Positions 10,407-20,867 of a stretch of DNA of 64,000 nt are shown one piece after another. This stretch comes from Seonamhaeicola maritimus (GTDB lineage: Bacteria > Bacteroidota > Bacteroidia > Flavobacteriales > Flavobacteriaceae). Below the pieces are notes generated by a model. The model saw only the letters and a program-made list of their open reading frames with translations, did no database searches and had not been told where the DNA came from. Both the position numbers and the translations under genes were made by a program. Numbering within the stretch: the first letter of the stretch is position 1; each line of letters opens with the position of its first letter. The stretch covers positions 1 to 64,000 of the forward strand of contig NZ_VRKQ01000024.1 of assembly GCF_008056315.1 (NCBI RefSeq), given 5' to 3'.

Positions 10407-10463
10407 TGCGTAAAATTGTTATATAAATACCAAAAACACCTATTAATCATTTATCTCTCTCTC

Positions 10464-12872
10464 ATGAAAAAAAAACTACTTAACCTTCTTAAGGTGCGCT
10501 ATACTGCACTTTTATGTTTTTTACTTTTTAATGCTTCCATCTACGGTCAAGAAATAACCGTAGAAGGTAATGGACAATCAATTACCGATGGGGAAACCAC
10601 AACTACCATAGATAACTTTACTGATTTTGATGGAAACACAACTAGAACATTTACCATTGATAACAGTCAAATTTCAGGAAATACAACACTAAATGTATCA
10701 AATATATCACTTGAAAATTCAATAGACTTTTCAATTACCTCTAATCCCACACCAGTTGGAATTGCAAAAAATGGACCGAATGCTACCTTTACAATTACAT
10801 TTAATGCACTTTCCCCAGAGGCTTTTTCAAAAGTAACTATCGTTAGTGATGCCACCAATGATGGTGGAGATGATTTTACATTTACCATTTCTGCAGATAA
10901 CACGCCTGAAATTGAAATGGAGGATAGTGGCAGCAATGTTATAAGTTCAGGAGGGAATTTTGACTTCGGAACTATTCTACCTAATTCAACAGGCTCAGAA
11001 ACATTTTCGATTAAAAATATATCTAATACCTCAACAACACTAACTCTAGAAGGCGCACCTAATGTTAGCATATCTGGAGATTCAGAATTCTCAGTTTCAA
11101 GTCAGCCAGCTTCAAACACCATTTCTGGTGGCACATCTCAAACTTTTACAATTGAATATAGCCCAACAGGCGTTGGCGGACCTCATAGCGCCACGATTAT
11201 TATTGACAATGACGATCAAGATGATAGTGAAGACCCATATACATTTACCGTAACCGGATTATCAGCTAATATTGTTTATACACCCACTACAGATGGACCA
11301 GATTGGACCGTAACCAATATTACAGCCGACAATGAATTAGACTATCCTTATGAAATCACATATGGTCCTGATAATTTCCTATGGATTACAGAACGCGTTG
11401 GTAAAAATGTGGTAAAAGTTGATCCAACCGGTGGAAGTAAAACAGTCATGCTAGATCTATCAGCTAAAGTATTCCAATCAGCAGGACAAGACGGATTAAT
11501 GGGTATGGCAATTCATCCTGATCTTTATGCAGATTTAAATACCTCAAATAATTTCGTGTATTTAGCATATACCTATGATAACGGAGGTAGAAAACTAAGA
11601 ATAGAACGCTACACCTATAATTCTAGCACAGGACTACTTGACAGTGGAAGCGCCACAACCATTATTGAGGGTATTGATGCCAGTAATGACCATAATTCGG
11701 GCCGCTTAAAAATAGGACCAGATTTAAAATTATACTACACTATAGGTGATCAGGGCGCTAATCAATTTTCAAATGCGTGCAGTGAAGTTAGGGCCCAATA
11801 TTTACCAACTAGCAATTCTGATTACTCAGATTATAAAGGCAAGGTGCTACGCCTAAATTTAGATGGCTCGATTCCATCTGATAATCCAACATTGTCTAGT
11901 GTTCAAAGTCATGTGTATACCTACGGACATAGAAATGCCCAGGGTATCATATTTGGTTCAGACGGCACTTTATATTCCTCAGAGCATGGCCCTAAGGTAG
12001 ATGATGAATTAAATATTATATCGGCTGGAAAAAATTACGGCTGGCCAAACATTTCAGGGTACAACGATAATTTAGGCTATGAATATTGTAACTGGTCTAG
12101 TAATGGTAGCTGCAATCCAAATGACTTTTCAGATCATAATTGTATTGGTGTTACCCCAATTGCTGAAAATGATGCTTCTAACAGTTCTATAGTTGCGAAC
12201 CTTCAAGAGCCTATTGGTACATATAATAGTACTACCGGAACAGAACCTTCTGGCAGCTGGTTAGAATGGCCAACAGTAGGTCCGTCTAGTATTGATATTT
12301 ATGAAGCTGGACTTATCCCAGATTGGGATAAATCATTACTTATATCAACTTTAAAAAGAGGCACCCTATTTAGAGCTAAATTGAATGTTGCTGGTGATGG
12401 TTTAGAAAGTCAGGTTTATGAAGAATTTCATTCTTCTAATGACCGGTATAGGGATATTGCTATGGACCCTGATGGTGTTACCATGTATTTGATTACCGAT
12501 AATACAGGAGGTACTTCTGGACCTTCAGGAACAGGTAGTGTTTCTATTCAAAACCCCGGAGTCATCATAAAAATTGAATATACAGGCACCGTATTAAACA
12601 CTAATTCGTTTGCATCTAATAGACCTGATTTCTCCTTAATCCCTAATCCGGCATCAAATAGTTTTAGAATACATTTAAAATCTGCTTTTAGTTCTGAAAG
12701 AATAAATATTCAGATTATTGATATTCAAGGCAGAATTGTAAAACAGTTTGAAGATATAAGTCAAAATAATCAAATTACTACCCATACGCTTAAAAATGGT
12801 TTATATTTTGTTAAAGTAAGTGGCTTAAACCAGAAATCAGTAACTACCAAAAAGTTGCTTATTAAGCGTTAA
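10464..12872 (+). CDS. Secreted PQQ-type sugar dehydrogenase, second tandem copy
   Basis: 802 residues from ATG 10464, chosen because the signal peptide MKKKLLNLLKVRY...NASIYGQ begins there; a longer frame from TTG 10404 would overlap the -7 box. Two choice-of-anchor-D-like domains are followed by the GSDH propeller, with catalytic His at 410 and Arg-Asn at 490-491, plus the LKRG and NDRYRD motifs. The propeller is nearly the same protein as in the gene at 7100, but codons differ at many third positions. Here the propeller runs almost directly into a type A sorting domain (IPNPASNSFRI, LKNGLYFVKV), without the cysteine-rich region and beta-sandwich. Predicted role is extracellular PQQ-dependent sugar oxidation. 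No PQQ biosynthesis genes are in the window. Confidence 0.9.
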   Translation: MKKKLLNLLKVRYTALLCFLLFNASIYGQEITVEGNGQSITDGETTTTIDNFTDFDGNTTRTFTIDNSQISGNTTLNVSNISLENSIDFSITSNPTPVGIAKNGPNATFTITFNALSPEAFSKVTIVSDATNDGGDDFTFTISADNTPEIEMEDSGSNVISSGGNFDFGTILPNSTGSETFSIKNISNTSTTLTLEGAPNVSISGDSEFSVSSQPASNTISGGTSQTFTIEYSPTGVGGPHSATIIIDNDDQDDSEDPYTFTVTGLSANIVYTPTTDGPDWTVTNITADNELDYPYEITYGPDNFLWITERVGKNVVKVDPTGGSKTVMLDLSAKVFQSAGQDGLMGMAIHPDLYADLNTSNNFVYLAYTYDNGGRKLRIERYTYNSSTGLLDSGSATTIIEGIDASNDHNSGRLKIGPDLKLYYTIGDQGANQFSNACSEVRAQYLPTSNSDYSDYKGKVLRLNLDGSIPSDNPTLSSVQSHVYTYGHRNAQGIIFGSDGTLYSSEHGPKVDDELNIISAGKNYGWPNISGYNDNLGYEYCNWSSNGSCNPNDFSDHNCIGVTPIAENDASNSSIVANLQEPIGTYNSTTGTEPSGSWLEWPTVGPSSIDIYEAGLIPDWDKSLLISTLKRGTLFRAKLNVAGDGLESQVYEEFHSSNDRYRDIAMDPDGVTMYLITDNTGGTSGPSGTGSVSIQNPGVIIKIEYTGTVLNTNSFASNRPDFSLIPNPASNSFRIHLKSAFSSERINIQIIDIQGRIVKQFEDISQNNQITTHTLKNGLYFVKVSGLNQKSVTTKKLLIKR

Positions 12873-12892
12873 AAACAAATTATATATATTCA

Positions 12893-12929
12893 AAAAACAC
12901 CCATTTACAACATTGTAAATGGGTGTTTT
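12893..12929 (+). terminator. Rho-independent terminator
   Basis: A 14-bp perfect stem (ACACCCATTTACAA / TTGTAAATGGGTGT) with a minimal loop, flanked by A and T runs. Confidence 0.92.
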
Positions 12930-13030
12930 CATGTGATTTATAAGCACTTATAAATTCTTACAGATACATGATAATGTCGGATTATCGGTGGTTTTATACA
13001 ATAATTGATGTTAAAATGTTAACAAAACAT

Positions 13031-13078
13031 GTATTTCATCGATTATTTTTGCTTTTCATAGAATTCAGCTCTATTTTG
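13031..13078 (+). promoter_or_regulatory. Promoter with two-half-site element, copy C
   Basis: TTTCATCG (13034-13041) and TTTCATAG (13054-13061) repeat at 20 bp. TTTTTG ending at 13051 fits the -33 box. TATTTTG at 13072-13078 fits the -7 box with one T missing, after a 20-base spacer. This is the cleanest copy of the element. Confidence 0.6.
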
Positions 13079-13116
13079 CGCCAAATAATTAGTCCCAAAC
13101 TAAAATTTAACTATTT

Positions 13117-16100
13117 ATGAAAAATTATACTCTCGTAATTTTTGTGCTTTTACTTTGTATTGCTAGTAACAATAGTTTTGCTCAAGGAACATTAGAGGTT
13201 ATTGGTAATTCAACATTAATTTCGAATGGCGACACAACACCTACCGTTTCTGATGACACTGATTTTGGTTCAATAGTTGTTGGAAATAGTAACGCAAATA
13301 GTTTCCAACTAGATAATATTACTAATGGTAATTCTTCAAAGGACCTTAACAATGTGACCGTAACTATTTCAGGTTCTAGTGATTTTACACCGACTACATC
13401 GACAAATTACGGATCAATTGCTGGTAATAATAGTAGTGTTTTCCATACAATTACATTTACCCCTAGTTCAGTCGGTTTAAAAACTGCAACAGTAACAGTC
13501 ACCTTCGACAATGGAACTAACTCACCCTATACATTTACAATTCAAGGAACAGGTTACCAACTATATCCGGAAATTGATGTTCTTGGAAACGGAAACTCTA
13601 TAGCCGGTGATAATACAAACACCCCTGCTTTATCAGATGATACCGACTTTGACGATGTTTATGTTGGCATTGGTAGTAGTGAAACCTATACCATAGATAA
13701 CTCAGCAGGATTAGCAGATTTAAGTGTAACTAGTATTGTATTATCCGATGCTACAAATTATGCTGTATCTGGAATCACTTTACCCGCTACTGTTAGCGCT
13801 GGAGGAAGCACTACTTTTACCGTTACAATTAACGCTGGAAGTACGGGAATAAAAAATTCTACCGTTACAATAAATAATGATGATGCCGATGAAGGCACCT
13901 ATGTTTACAATATTACAGCCAATGCTTTAACACCTCAACCAGAAATTGATGTTAGAGGTCTTGGAAACTCCATTGTTGGGGACGGTACAAATACACCATT
14001 AATATCAGACGACACCAACTTTGGTTCTACAGGTGTATCAGTTGGTAGTGTAACACATACGTTTACTATTCATAACACAGGACCTATAGATCTTACTTTA
14101 GATGATCCTTCACCATATATTACTATTGGAGGAACTCACTCAGCTGATTTTACATTAGATATTACAGGAATTTCACAAACAATCTCTGGTGGAAGCAGTA
14201 CGACTTTCGATATTACATTCGACCCTACAGCTTTAGGAACTAGAACAGCAACAGTTTCTATTGCTAATAATGATACTACAGGCAGTGAAGACCCTTATAT
14301 TTTTAATATTCAAGGTACAGGAGCTAATTCAACGTTTACAGAGGTCTCTGTTTATGTAAATTGGCCGAGTCGTTCACAACAAAACAGAGTTGAAATCTAT
14401 TCACCTTCAGATGAGCTTATATTAACCATTGATAATGGTTTTACTGGAAATGGTAACGCCCCATATTCGACCACGGTAGACTTAAGTTGTGTTGAAGATT
14501 TAAGTAATTACTATTATATTATGTACGATACGAATAGTAACGGATGGGATGGAACAGATAACATAAGAATATATCCAACTGGTGGCGGCGCCGATTTTGT
14601 TAATACAAATGGCGACAGTGCTACCTTAGCTGGTGTTACTGGATATTTTAATGTATCAGGAGCAACCTGTGGTGCTGAAATTGACGTAAAAGGTAACCTG
14701 CAATCTATTATAGGAGATGGTACTAACACCCCAAGTATTTTTGATCACACCCACTTTGGGGATGTTCAAATTGTATCAGAAACTGCCGTACGTACCTTCT
14801 ATTTACAAAACATTGGTGGATCAGATTTAAATGTGTCCTCCATTTCCTTAACAGGATCCACTAAGTTTTCTTTACAAAGTGCTCCAACAACACCATTAGT
14901 TTTAGGTGTATTTGGTTCAGAAGCTATTCAAATTGCTTATAGCACAACTACAGAAACTTTAGATACAGCTACCTTAACTATATTATCTACTGGTGATTCG
15001 GGTGAGGAAACCTACACGATTAATTTATCGGCACAAGGTTCCTTAATCTTTTTTGACAGTGATAATGATGGTGTTTATGACGATGCCGATGACGATGATG
15101 ATAACGACGGCATAACCGATTCTGATGAAGAGAATAATTGTCGATTAGCAGGTTTTGCCTCTACAACCGATTACAAATTCTTAAATGAAACTTTTGGTAC
15201 TGGTACAACTAGAAGTACAGCTATTAGTACTTTATATACCGCAACAACGAATTATTGTATTGAAGATGGTGATAGTGGAACAAGTTCTCCTTGTGACTCT
15301 AGTTTTGATAGTACTAATTTACAAGATGGTGAATACACCGTTGCTAGTTTTCTAACTACAGGCGTTAACGGTGAAACTATTGGCCCTTCTGGTGATTCAG
15401 TAGCAGCCTGGGCTTGGTATGCTTGGGGAACTATTGAAGACCATACCCCTGGAGATACCGATGGTAGAATGGCTATATTTAATGCCAGTTATGCCCCTGG
15501 CGTATTTTATGAAACAGAAATTAAGGGAACTTTAGCCAATGTACCCGTAACCTATAGTTTTTGGGTAGTTAATATTGATAATGCAGATGATCGCTTTATA
15601 GCTCAAGAAGGAGCTGGAAGTGTTCCAAGAATTCAACCTAACGTAACTGTGAATTTTTACACATCAGACAGAAGTACATTAATTGCAACTTTCGATACAG
15701 GTGATATTACTAGATGTTCTGGTGCAATTAATGATCCTAATGATCCAGCTTACGATCCATCAGATCCTTCATTTAATACCTGTGTAACTTCTGAATGGAA
15801 ACAGTTTTCACAACAGCTTACTACTTCAGAAACATCTTTTATTGTTCAATTTGTTAACAATGCACCAGGTGGTGGTGGAAATGACTTAGCGATAGATGAT
15901 ATTGTTATTTCACAAACCCTTTGTGATTTAGATAGCGATAGTATCGCCGATGTATTCGATTTAGATTCTGATAACGATGGTATTCCAGATGTAGTTGAAG
16001 CTGGTTTTGCTAGCGTAAGTGAAGGTGAAGCTCAATTAACGAGTGTTGCCGCATGGACTGACTCCAATGGGAATGGCATGTACGATAGTGCCGATGGTAT

Positions 16101-19100
16101 TTCACCTTTAGATAGTGATGGTGATGGCGTACCAAACTATATAGATTTAGATAGTGATAACGATGGCATTTTTGATGTTGATGAATTAGGCGTTACTAAC
16201 AGTAATGACGCTTTATTCCAAAATGGTGATGGTGACATCAATGGCGATGGCGTTGGAGATGGTTTAGAAACTGAAACATTTAGGGAAAAAGATTCTGATG
16301 GCGACGGAACCAATGAAGGTTATGGTGACGGTATTTTAGATATATATGATTTTTACGAAAATAACACTTCCTATGGCGATTCCTATGGAAATGATAGCCA
16401 AGGTACTGGTCCTTTATACGCCTTAGATACTGATGGTGATGGTACCCCAGACTATTTAGATATTACTTCAGATGGTTCTACATTTGATATTGACGGAACT
16501 TTATATGCAAGTCTTGATGCCGACAATGATGGTATTATAGATGGAGGTACAGATTCTGAACGCGATGGTATTTTAGATGCCTTTGACACAGATGATACTG
16601 CCTTTGGTTCACCAAGAGATTTAGATAGAAAACTACATTTATTCTTTGATGGAAGAAATGATTATGGTGAAGATACCAACGTTATAAGTTCTGGTCCAGC
16701 TACCATGATGGCTTTTATTAGATCCAATGGCGCTAATACCAATGGAGATGATAGAATCATTATGGGTCAAGATGATTTTTACCTAAGAATTAATAATTCA
16801 GATAACACGGTAAGTGCTATAATTGAAGGTACAACTCTAACCTCTTCTACTGCTATTACAAATGGCAGATGGACTCACATTGCTGTGACCACAGAATCTG
16901 GAAATTCAGTTTTATATATCAATGGTATTTCAGAAGATACAGACTCATCGGGTGGTATTACCAGCGCATCTAATTTAATGATAGGTAGATCATCTGCCAA
17001 TGATAAACACTACCACGGATATATTGATGAATTGCGTGTTTTCGACAAAGCTTTAACAGCTGATGAATTACGCAAAATGATTTACCAAGAGCTTGAGGAT
17101 AATGGGAGTGCAAGAGGAGCAGTGATCCCCTTAGATATTACAGACTACGATAGCGGAACTGATACAGCTACCGCACTGCCTTGGAGCAATATGAGAAGGT
17201 ATTTTAGAATGGATGCCTACAAAGATGATATCATCGACGATTACGCTACATCTGGAATAGATGTAGGTACGGGTGCTAAAATATATAACACAAAGATTAT
17301 AGATGTGCAATCGGCTCCAGTGCCATTTGTTACACAACAAAGTGGAAGTTTAGCTACAGCCTTAGATATTCCCGCCCATGGTGTACATGGTAATGATGCG
17401 GTTAATTATGATTGGTCTATTATTAAAATTTCTCATGATGATGTTACGTATAATGTAGATCAAAAACACGTAGGCGTTATTGTGGATGAATTAGACGGAA
17501 GTTCTAACCCTATTGAATTCAGCATACAAAATGATACAGAGTTAAACGTAAGTTGGTATTTGGAACTTAACGGGTTTATTGATTTAGATGGTGAATCTCA
17601 ATTGGTTCAAGGACCTGATAGTTCATTATCAGTTGGAACCAATGGACAACTTGAAGGAGACCAACAAGGTACAAGAGATCTTTTTACTTATAATTATTGG
17701 TGCTCTCCTGTAGGAGTTGCAGATCCACCTGCAGATAGCAACCCCAATCCAACTAGATTTGGATTTACATTGCAAGATATTTTAAATGATGGAGCAATAG
17801 ATACCAACCCATTGGCGATTACATTTTTAGGCTCCGGTTACAATGGAAGTCCTGGAACTCCTGGTTCAGTTGCAGCAAGTATAGCTGATTATTGGGTTTG
17901 GAAGTATGCAAATAGAGTTGGCAACACGTATTCTCAATGGCAACATATGAGAAGTACTGGTACTATTTATGCCGGAGAAGGGTTTACCATGAAAGGTATA
18001 GAAAATACAAGTGGTTCTATAGGCTTAGAACATAATTATGTGTTTAATGGAAAACCAAACAACGGAGATATTACTTTAAGTATAGCCTCTGGCAACGATT
18101 ATCTAGTTGGGAACCCTTACCCATCTGCCCTTGATGCTGATGAGTTTATATTAGATAATATTGCAGATGGTAGTGGAAGGAACTCTGTCAATGTAATAAA
18201 CGGAGCATTATATTTTTGGGAGCATTTTGCCAGCAATTCACATGTACTAGCAGAATACCAAGGTGGTTATGGCATGTATACATTAATGGGTGGAACTCAA
18301 GCAATTAATAATGACACTAGAATTAATCATTTAGGTGTGTTGACAGCAACTAAAACACCAAAAAGATATATACCTGTTGGACAAGGTTTCTTTGTGTTTG
18401 CAAGAAATACAGGTGAATCTAATACTGTAAATCCTGTAGGCGGTACTATTACATTTAAAAATAGTCAGAGAATTTTCCAAAAAGAGTCAGGAGGTTCTTC
18501 TACTTTTATGAAATCCGCTGACACCAAATCTAAAACTACCTCATCTAAATCAGAAATTGACGAAAGGCAAAAAATTAGGTTAATGTTCGATTCTCCTAAA
18601 GGATTTCATCGTCAATTATTAGTTGGTGTTGATCAAAATGCCTCTAGTGATTTTGACCCTGGTTACGACGCTGATTTATTTGAAACAAATAAAGAAGATA
18701 TGTTCTGGAACCTTAATGGAGGTAAACTTGTTATTCAAGCAGTAGATAATTTTGACAATCAACAAATACTTCCTTTAGGTATAAAAACAAATATAGACGG
18801 CTTATCTACAATAAAGATTGATGGATTAGAAAATATTGACATCAATACTAATGTTTTTGTTCACGACAAAGAACTTGACGTATATCAAAACTTAAAAGAA
18901 GGAAATTATGAAGTATTCTTAACTGCTGGAGAACACCTAAACAGATTTGAGATTACTTTTGAAAATGCTTCTCAACCATCATTAAGTGCAGAAGACTTAG
19001 AAAACAAGAATCTGAACACTTATTTTTCTAACGAAAAACAAAGTTTCGTTCTACATAACCCCGACTTGAAAGATATTAAATCTATGGAGGTTTATAACAT

Positions 19101-19245
19101 TTTGGGACAGTCGGTTTATGTATTCGAAAAAATTAAATCAGAAAACTATCAAGAATTTAAAACTCGTAATATTAACCCAGGAACCTATATAATTAAAGTA
19201 AATACTATAGATGGCACACTATCTAAAAAAGTGCTAGTACAATAA
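13117..19245 (+). CDS. Giant T9SS-secreted choice-of-anchor-D/TSP3/LamG protein
   Basis: 2042 residues with signal peptide (ends NSFAQG). Four choice-of-anchor-D-like domains occupy about 25-410 and 520-643, separated by a small domain (about 411-520) with an Asn/Asp-rich NSNGWDG motif. Calcium-binding TSP3-type Asp repeats are near 646-675 (DSDNDGVYDDADDDDD) and 937-1165 (DLDSDNDGIPD and relatives). A region of about 680-930 carries a conserved-looking beta-sandwich. LamG spans about 1172-1325 (GRWTHIAVT, HGYIDELRVFDKAL). From about 1400 to the end it parallels the C-terminal half of the protein at 3-5912: ELNGFIDLDGESQLVQ, the EGDQQGT segment, YLVGNPYPSA, and the RQLLVG module. It ends in a type A sorting domain (NILGQSVYVF, GTYIIKV). 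Likely a calcium-stabilised surface adhesin; ligand unknown. Confidence 0.9.
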   Translation: MKNYTLVIFVLLLCIASNNSFAQGTLEVIGNSTLISNGDTTPTVSDDTDFGSIVVGNSNANSFQLDNITNGNSSKDLNNVTVTISGSSDFTPTTSTNYGSIAGNNSSVFHTITFTPSSVGLKTATVTVTFDNGTNSPYTFTIQGTGYQLYPEIDVLGNGNSIAGDNTNTPALSDDTDFDDVYVGIGSSETYTIDNSAGLADLSVTSIVLSDATNYAVSGITLPATVSAGGSTTFTVTINAGSTGIKNSTVTINNDDADEGTYVYNITANALTPQPEIDVRGLGNSIVGDGTNTPLISDDTNFGSTGVSVGSVTHTFTIHNTGPIDLTLDDPSPYITIGGTHSADFTLDITGISQTISGGSSTTFDITFDPTALGTRTATVSIANNDTTGSEDPYIFNIQGTGANSTFTEVSVYVNWPSRSQQNRVEIYSPSDELILTIDNGFTGNGNAPYSTTVDLSCVEDLSNYYYIMYDTNSNGWDGTDNIRIYPTGGGADFVNTNGDSATLAGVTGYFNVSGATCGAEIDVKGNLQSIIGDGTNTPSIFDHTHFGDVQIVSETAVRTFYLQNIGGSDLNVSSISLTGSTKFSLQSAPTTPLVLGVFGSEAIQIAYSTTTETLDTATLTILSTGDSGEETYTINLSAQGSLIFFDSDNDGVYDDADDDDDNDGITDSDEENNCRLAGFASTTDYKFLNETFGTGTTRSTAISTLYTATTNYCIEDGDSGTSSPCDSSFDSTNLQDGEYTVASFLTTGVNGETIGPSGDSVAAWAWYAWGTIEDHTPGDTDGRMAIFNASYAPGVFYETEIKGTLANVPVTYSFWVVNIDNADDRFIAQEGAGSVPRIQPNVTVNFYTSDRSTLIATFDTGDITRCSGAINDPNDPAYDPSDPSFNTCVTSEWKQFSQQLTTSETSFIVQFVNNAPGGGGNDLAIDDIVISQTLCDLDSDSIADVFDLDSDNDGIPDVVEAGFASVSEGEAQLTSVAAWTDSNGNGMYDSADGISPLDSDGDGVPNYIDLDSDNDGIFDVDELGVTNSNDALFQNGDGDINGDGVGDGLETETFREKDSDGDGTNEGYGDGILDIYDFYENNTSYGDSYGNDSQGTGPLYALDTDGDGTPDYLDITSDGSTFDIDGTLYASLDADNDGIIDGGTDSERDGILDAFDTDDTAFGSPRDLDRKLHLFFDGRNDYGEDTNVISSGPATMMAFIRSNGANTNGDDRIIMGQDDFYLRINNSDNTVSAIIEGTTLTSSTAITNGRWTHIAVTTESGNSVLYINGISEDTDSSGGITSASNLMIGRSSANDKHYHGYIDELRVFDKALTADELRKMIYQELEDNGSARGAVIPLDITDYDSGTDTATALPWSNMRRYFRMDAYKDDIIDDYATSGIDVGTGAKIYNTKIIDVQSAPVPFVTQQSGSLATALDIPAHGVHGNDAVNYDWSIIKISHDDVTYNVDQKHVGVIVDELDGSSNPIEFSIQNDTELNVSWYLELNGFIDLDGESQLVQGPDSSLSVGTNGQLEGDQQGTRDLFTYNYWCSPVGVADPPADSNPNPTRFGFTLQDILNDGAIDTNPLAITFLGSGYNGSPGTPGSVAASIADYWVWKYANRVGNTYSQWQHMRSTGTIYAGEGFTMKGIENTSGSIGLEHNYVFNGKPNNGDITLSIASGNDYLVGNPYPSALDADEFILDNIADGSGRNSVNVINGALYFWEHFASNSHVLAEYQGGYGMYTLMGGTQAINNDTRINHLGVLTATKTPKRYIPVGQGFFVFARNTGESNTVNPVGGTITFKNSQRIFQKESGGSSTFMKSADTKSKTTSSKSEIDERQKIRLMFDSPKGFHRQLLVGVDQNASSDFDPGYDADLFETNKEDMFWNLNGGKLVIQAVDNFDNQQILPLGIKTNIDGLSTIKIDGLENIDINTNVFVHDKELDVYQNLKEGNYEVFLTAGEHLNRFEITFENASQPSLSAEDLENKNLNTYFSNEKQSFVLHNPDLKDIKSMEVYNILGQSVYVFEKIKSENYQEFKTRNINPGTYIIKVNTIDGTLSKKVLVQ

Positions 19246-19320
19246 ATAGTTAGTTAAATTTTAGTTTAGTTTAGTTTGAGTTAGTCGATTCCCAAATCTA
19301 CCATGACTTAACCTAGTTAA

Positions 19321-19347
19321 GAGCCCTAAAAATTTAGGGCTCTTTTT
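19321..19347 (+). terminator. Rho-independent terminator after the giant gene
   Basis: A 10-bp perfect stem GAGCCCTAAA / TTTAGGGCTC is followed by five T. It sits between the convergent giant gene and hisS and touches the hisS stop codon. The T-run favours the plus strand. Confidence 0.85.
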
Positions 19348-20716
19348 ATTTCACTTTTGAAATTAAATCATCTATTGATAATTTACATTGGTCTCCAGAA
19401 ACCATATCTTTTAAAGTGTAGGTGTTTGAAGTTATTTCCTGATCCCCAACTAAAACCACAAAAGGTATTCTACGCCTATTAGCATGAGTCATTTGTTTTT
19501 TCATTTTAGCCGCATCGGGATATAATTCTGCATTAACCCCTGCTTTCCTAAGGGTTTTAATAGCTTTTAAGCTAAATAAGGCTTCTTTATCCCCAAAGTT
19601 GATAAATAGCACCTCAACATTTTTATTAACGGTCTCAGGAAACAAATTAAGCTCTTCTAAAACTAAATAGATACGGTCTAAACCAAAACTAATACCAACA
19701 CCACTAACATCTTTCATTCCGAAGATTCCGGTTAAATCATCATAGCGACCACCACCACCAATAGAGCCTATATTAACTTCACTGGGAGCAGAAACTTCAA
19801 AAATAGCACCCGTATAATAGTTTAATCCACGTGCTAATGTCACATCCAATTGTAATGCTGCAGTCCTTAATCCTAATTCTGAAATAGCATCATTTATAAA
19901 GGCTAATTCCTTTATTCCTTTTTGACCTTCTTCCGAAGTAGATAATATAGCTTTTAAACTGTCTATTTGAGATTCAAAAGTACCAGAAAGTGTAAACAAA
20001 GGCTGTAATTTAGAAATTCCTTCCTCTGAAATTCCTTTTGAATGCATTTCTTCTTTTACCTTCTCCTCTCCTATTTTATCAAGTTTATCAAGTGCTACTG
20101 TAAAATCAATTAACTTATCACTAGCACCAATAACTTCTGCAATTCCCGATAATATTTTGCGGTTATTGATTTTAATAGTAACCCCATTCAACTTTAAGGC
20201 ATTAAAGACAGTATCATATAATTGAATAAACTCTACCTCCTGCCACAAACTCTTACTTCCAACTACATCGGCATCACATTGGTAAAACTCTCTAAAACGT
20301 CCTTTCTGGGGTCTATCTGCTCTCCAAACAGGCTGTATCTGATAGCGTTTAAAAGGGAATTCAATCTCATTTTGGTGTTGTACCACATAGCGAGCAAAAG
20401 GGACTGTTAAATCATATCTAAGAGCTTTTTCAGAGATACTGGAAGTTAGCTTATTAGAGTCTTTAGTCTCATATGCTTCAGAATTGGCTTTAGATAAATA
20501 ATCGCCAGAATTAAGAATCTTAAAAATCAAACGGTCTCCCTCTTCGCCATATTTACCCATAAGGGTACTAGAGTTTTCAAAACTAGGTGTTTCTATAGAT
20601 TGAAACCCAAACGTTTCAAATGTGCTACGAATAGTATTAAAAATATAATTTCGCTTTGCTACCTGCTCTGGATTAAAATCTCTAGTTCCTTTTGGTATGC
20701 TTGGTTTTTGAGCCAT
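19346..20716 (-). CDS. hisS: Histidine--tRNA ligase
   Basis: 456 residues, close to the length usual in Bacteroidota. Class II synthetase motifs are visible: [12 protein letters not shown], the motif 2 pair QPVWRADRP and [14 protein letters not shown], the histidine-binding [10 protein letters not shown], the [11 protein letters not shown] loop, and motif 3 GISFGLDRI. The C-terminal 95 residues form the anticodon-binding fold ([14 protein letters not shown]). It charges tRNA-His in the cytoplasm. It is transcribed alone, convergent with the giant surface gene, and a 14-base inverted repeat lies just before its start. Confidence 0.98.
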   Translation of the reverse strand: MAQKPSIPKGTRDFNPEQVAKRNYIFNTIRSTFETFGFQSIETPSFENSSTLMGKYGEEGDRLIFKILNSGDYLSKANSEAYETKDSNKLTSSISEKALRYDLTVPFARYVVQHQNEIEFPFKRYQIQPVWRADRPQKGRFREFYQCDADVVGSKSLWQEVEFIQLYDTVFNALKLNGVTIKINNRKILSGIAEVIGASDKLIDFTVALDKLDKIGEEKVKEEMHSKGISEEGISKLQPLFTLSGTFESQIDSLKAILSTSEEGQKGIKELAFINDAISELGLRTAALQLDVTLARGLNYYTGAIFEVSAPSEVNIGSIGGGGRYDDLTGIFGMKDVSGVGISFGLDRIYLVLEELNLFPETVNKNVEVLFINFGDKEALFSLKAIKTLRKAGVNAELYPDAAKMKKQMTHANRRRIPFVVLVGDQEITSNTYTLKDMVSGDQCKLSIDDLISKVK

Positions 20717-20723
20717 AATACAC

Positions 20724-20737
20724 CCTGTAAATACAGG
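20724..20737. other. Inverted repeat in front of hisS
   Basis: CCTGTA-AA-TACAGG, a 6-bp perfect inverted repeat with a 2-base centre, starts only 7 bases upstream of the hisS ATG. It could be an operator or a small leader hairpin affecting translation. Nothing in the sequence decides which. Confidence 0.4.
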
Positions 20738-20867
20738 TATCTCTTTTAATAATTATTTAATACAACAATACACATCATTTTAAAACATCTGTAACTATGT
20801 GATGTGAATAGGGCAAAAATAACAGATTATATTGAAAATAGATTCCAGCTTTAGAAAGAATGATAAA

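Noticed and set aside
10404-10463. Longer N-terminus for the second dehydrogenase from TTG 10404
   Set aside because: It would start inside the -7 promoter box and put 20 residues before a normal signal peptide.
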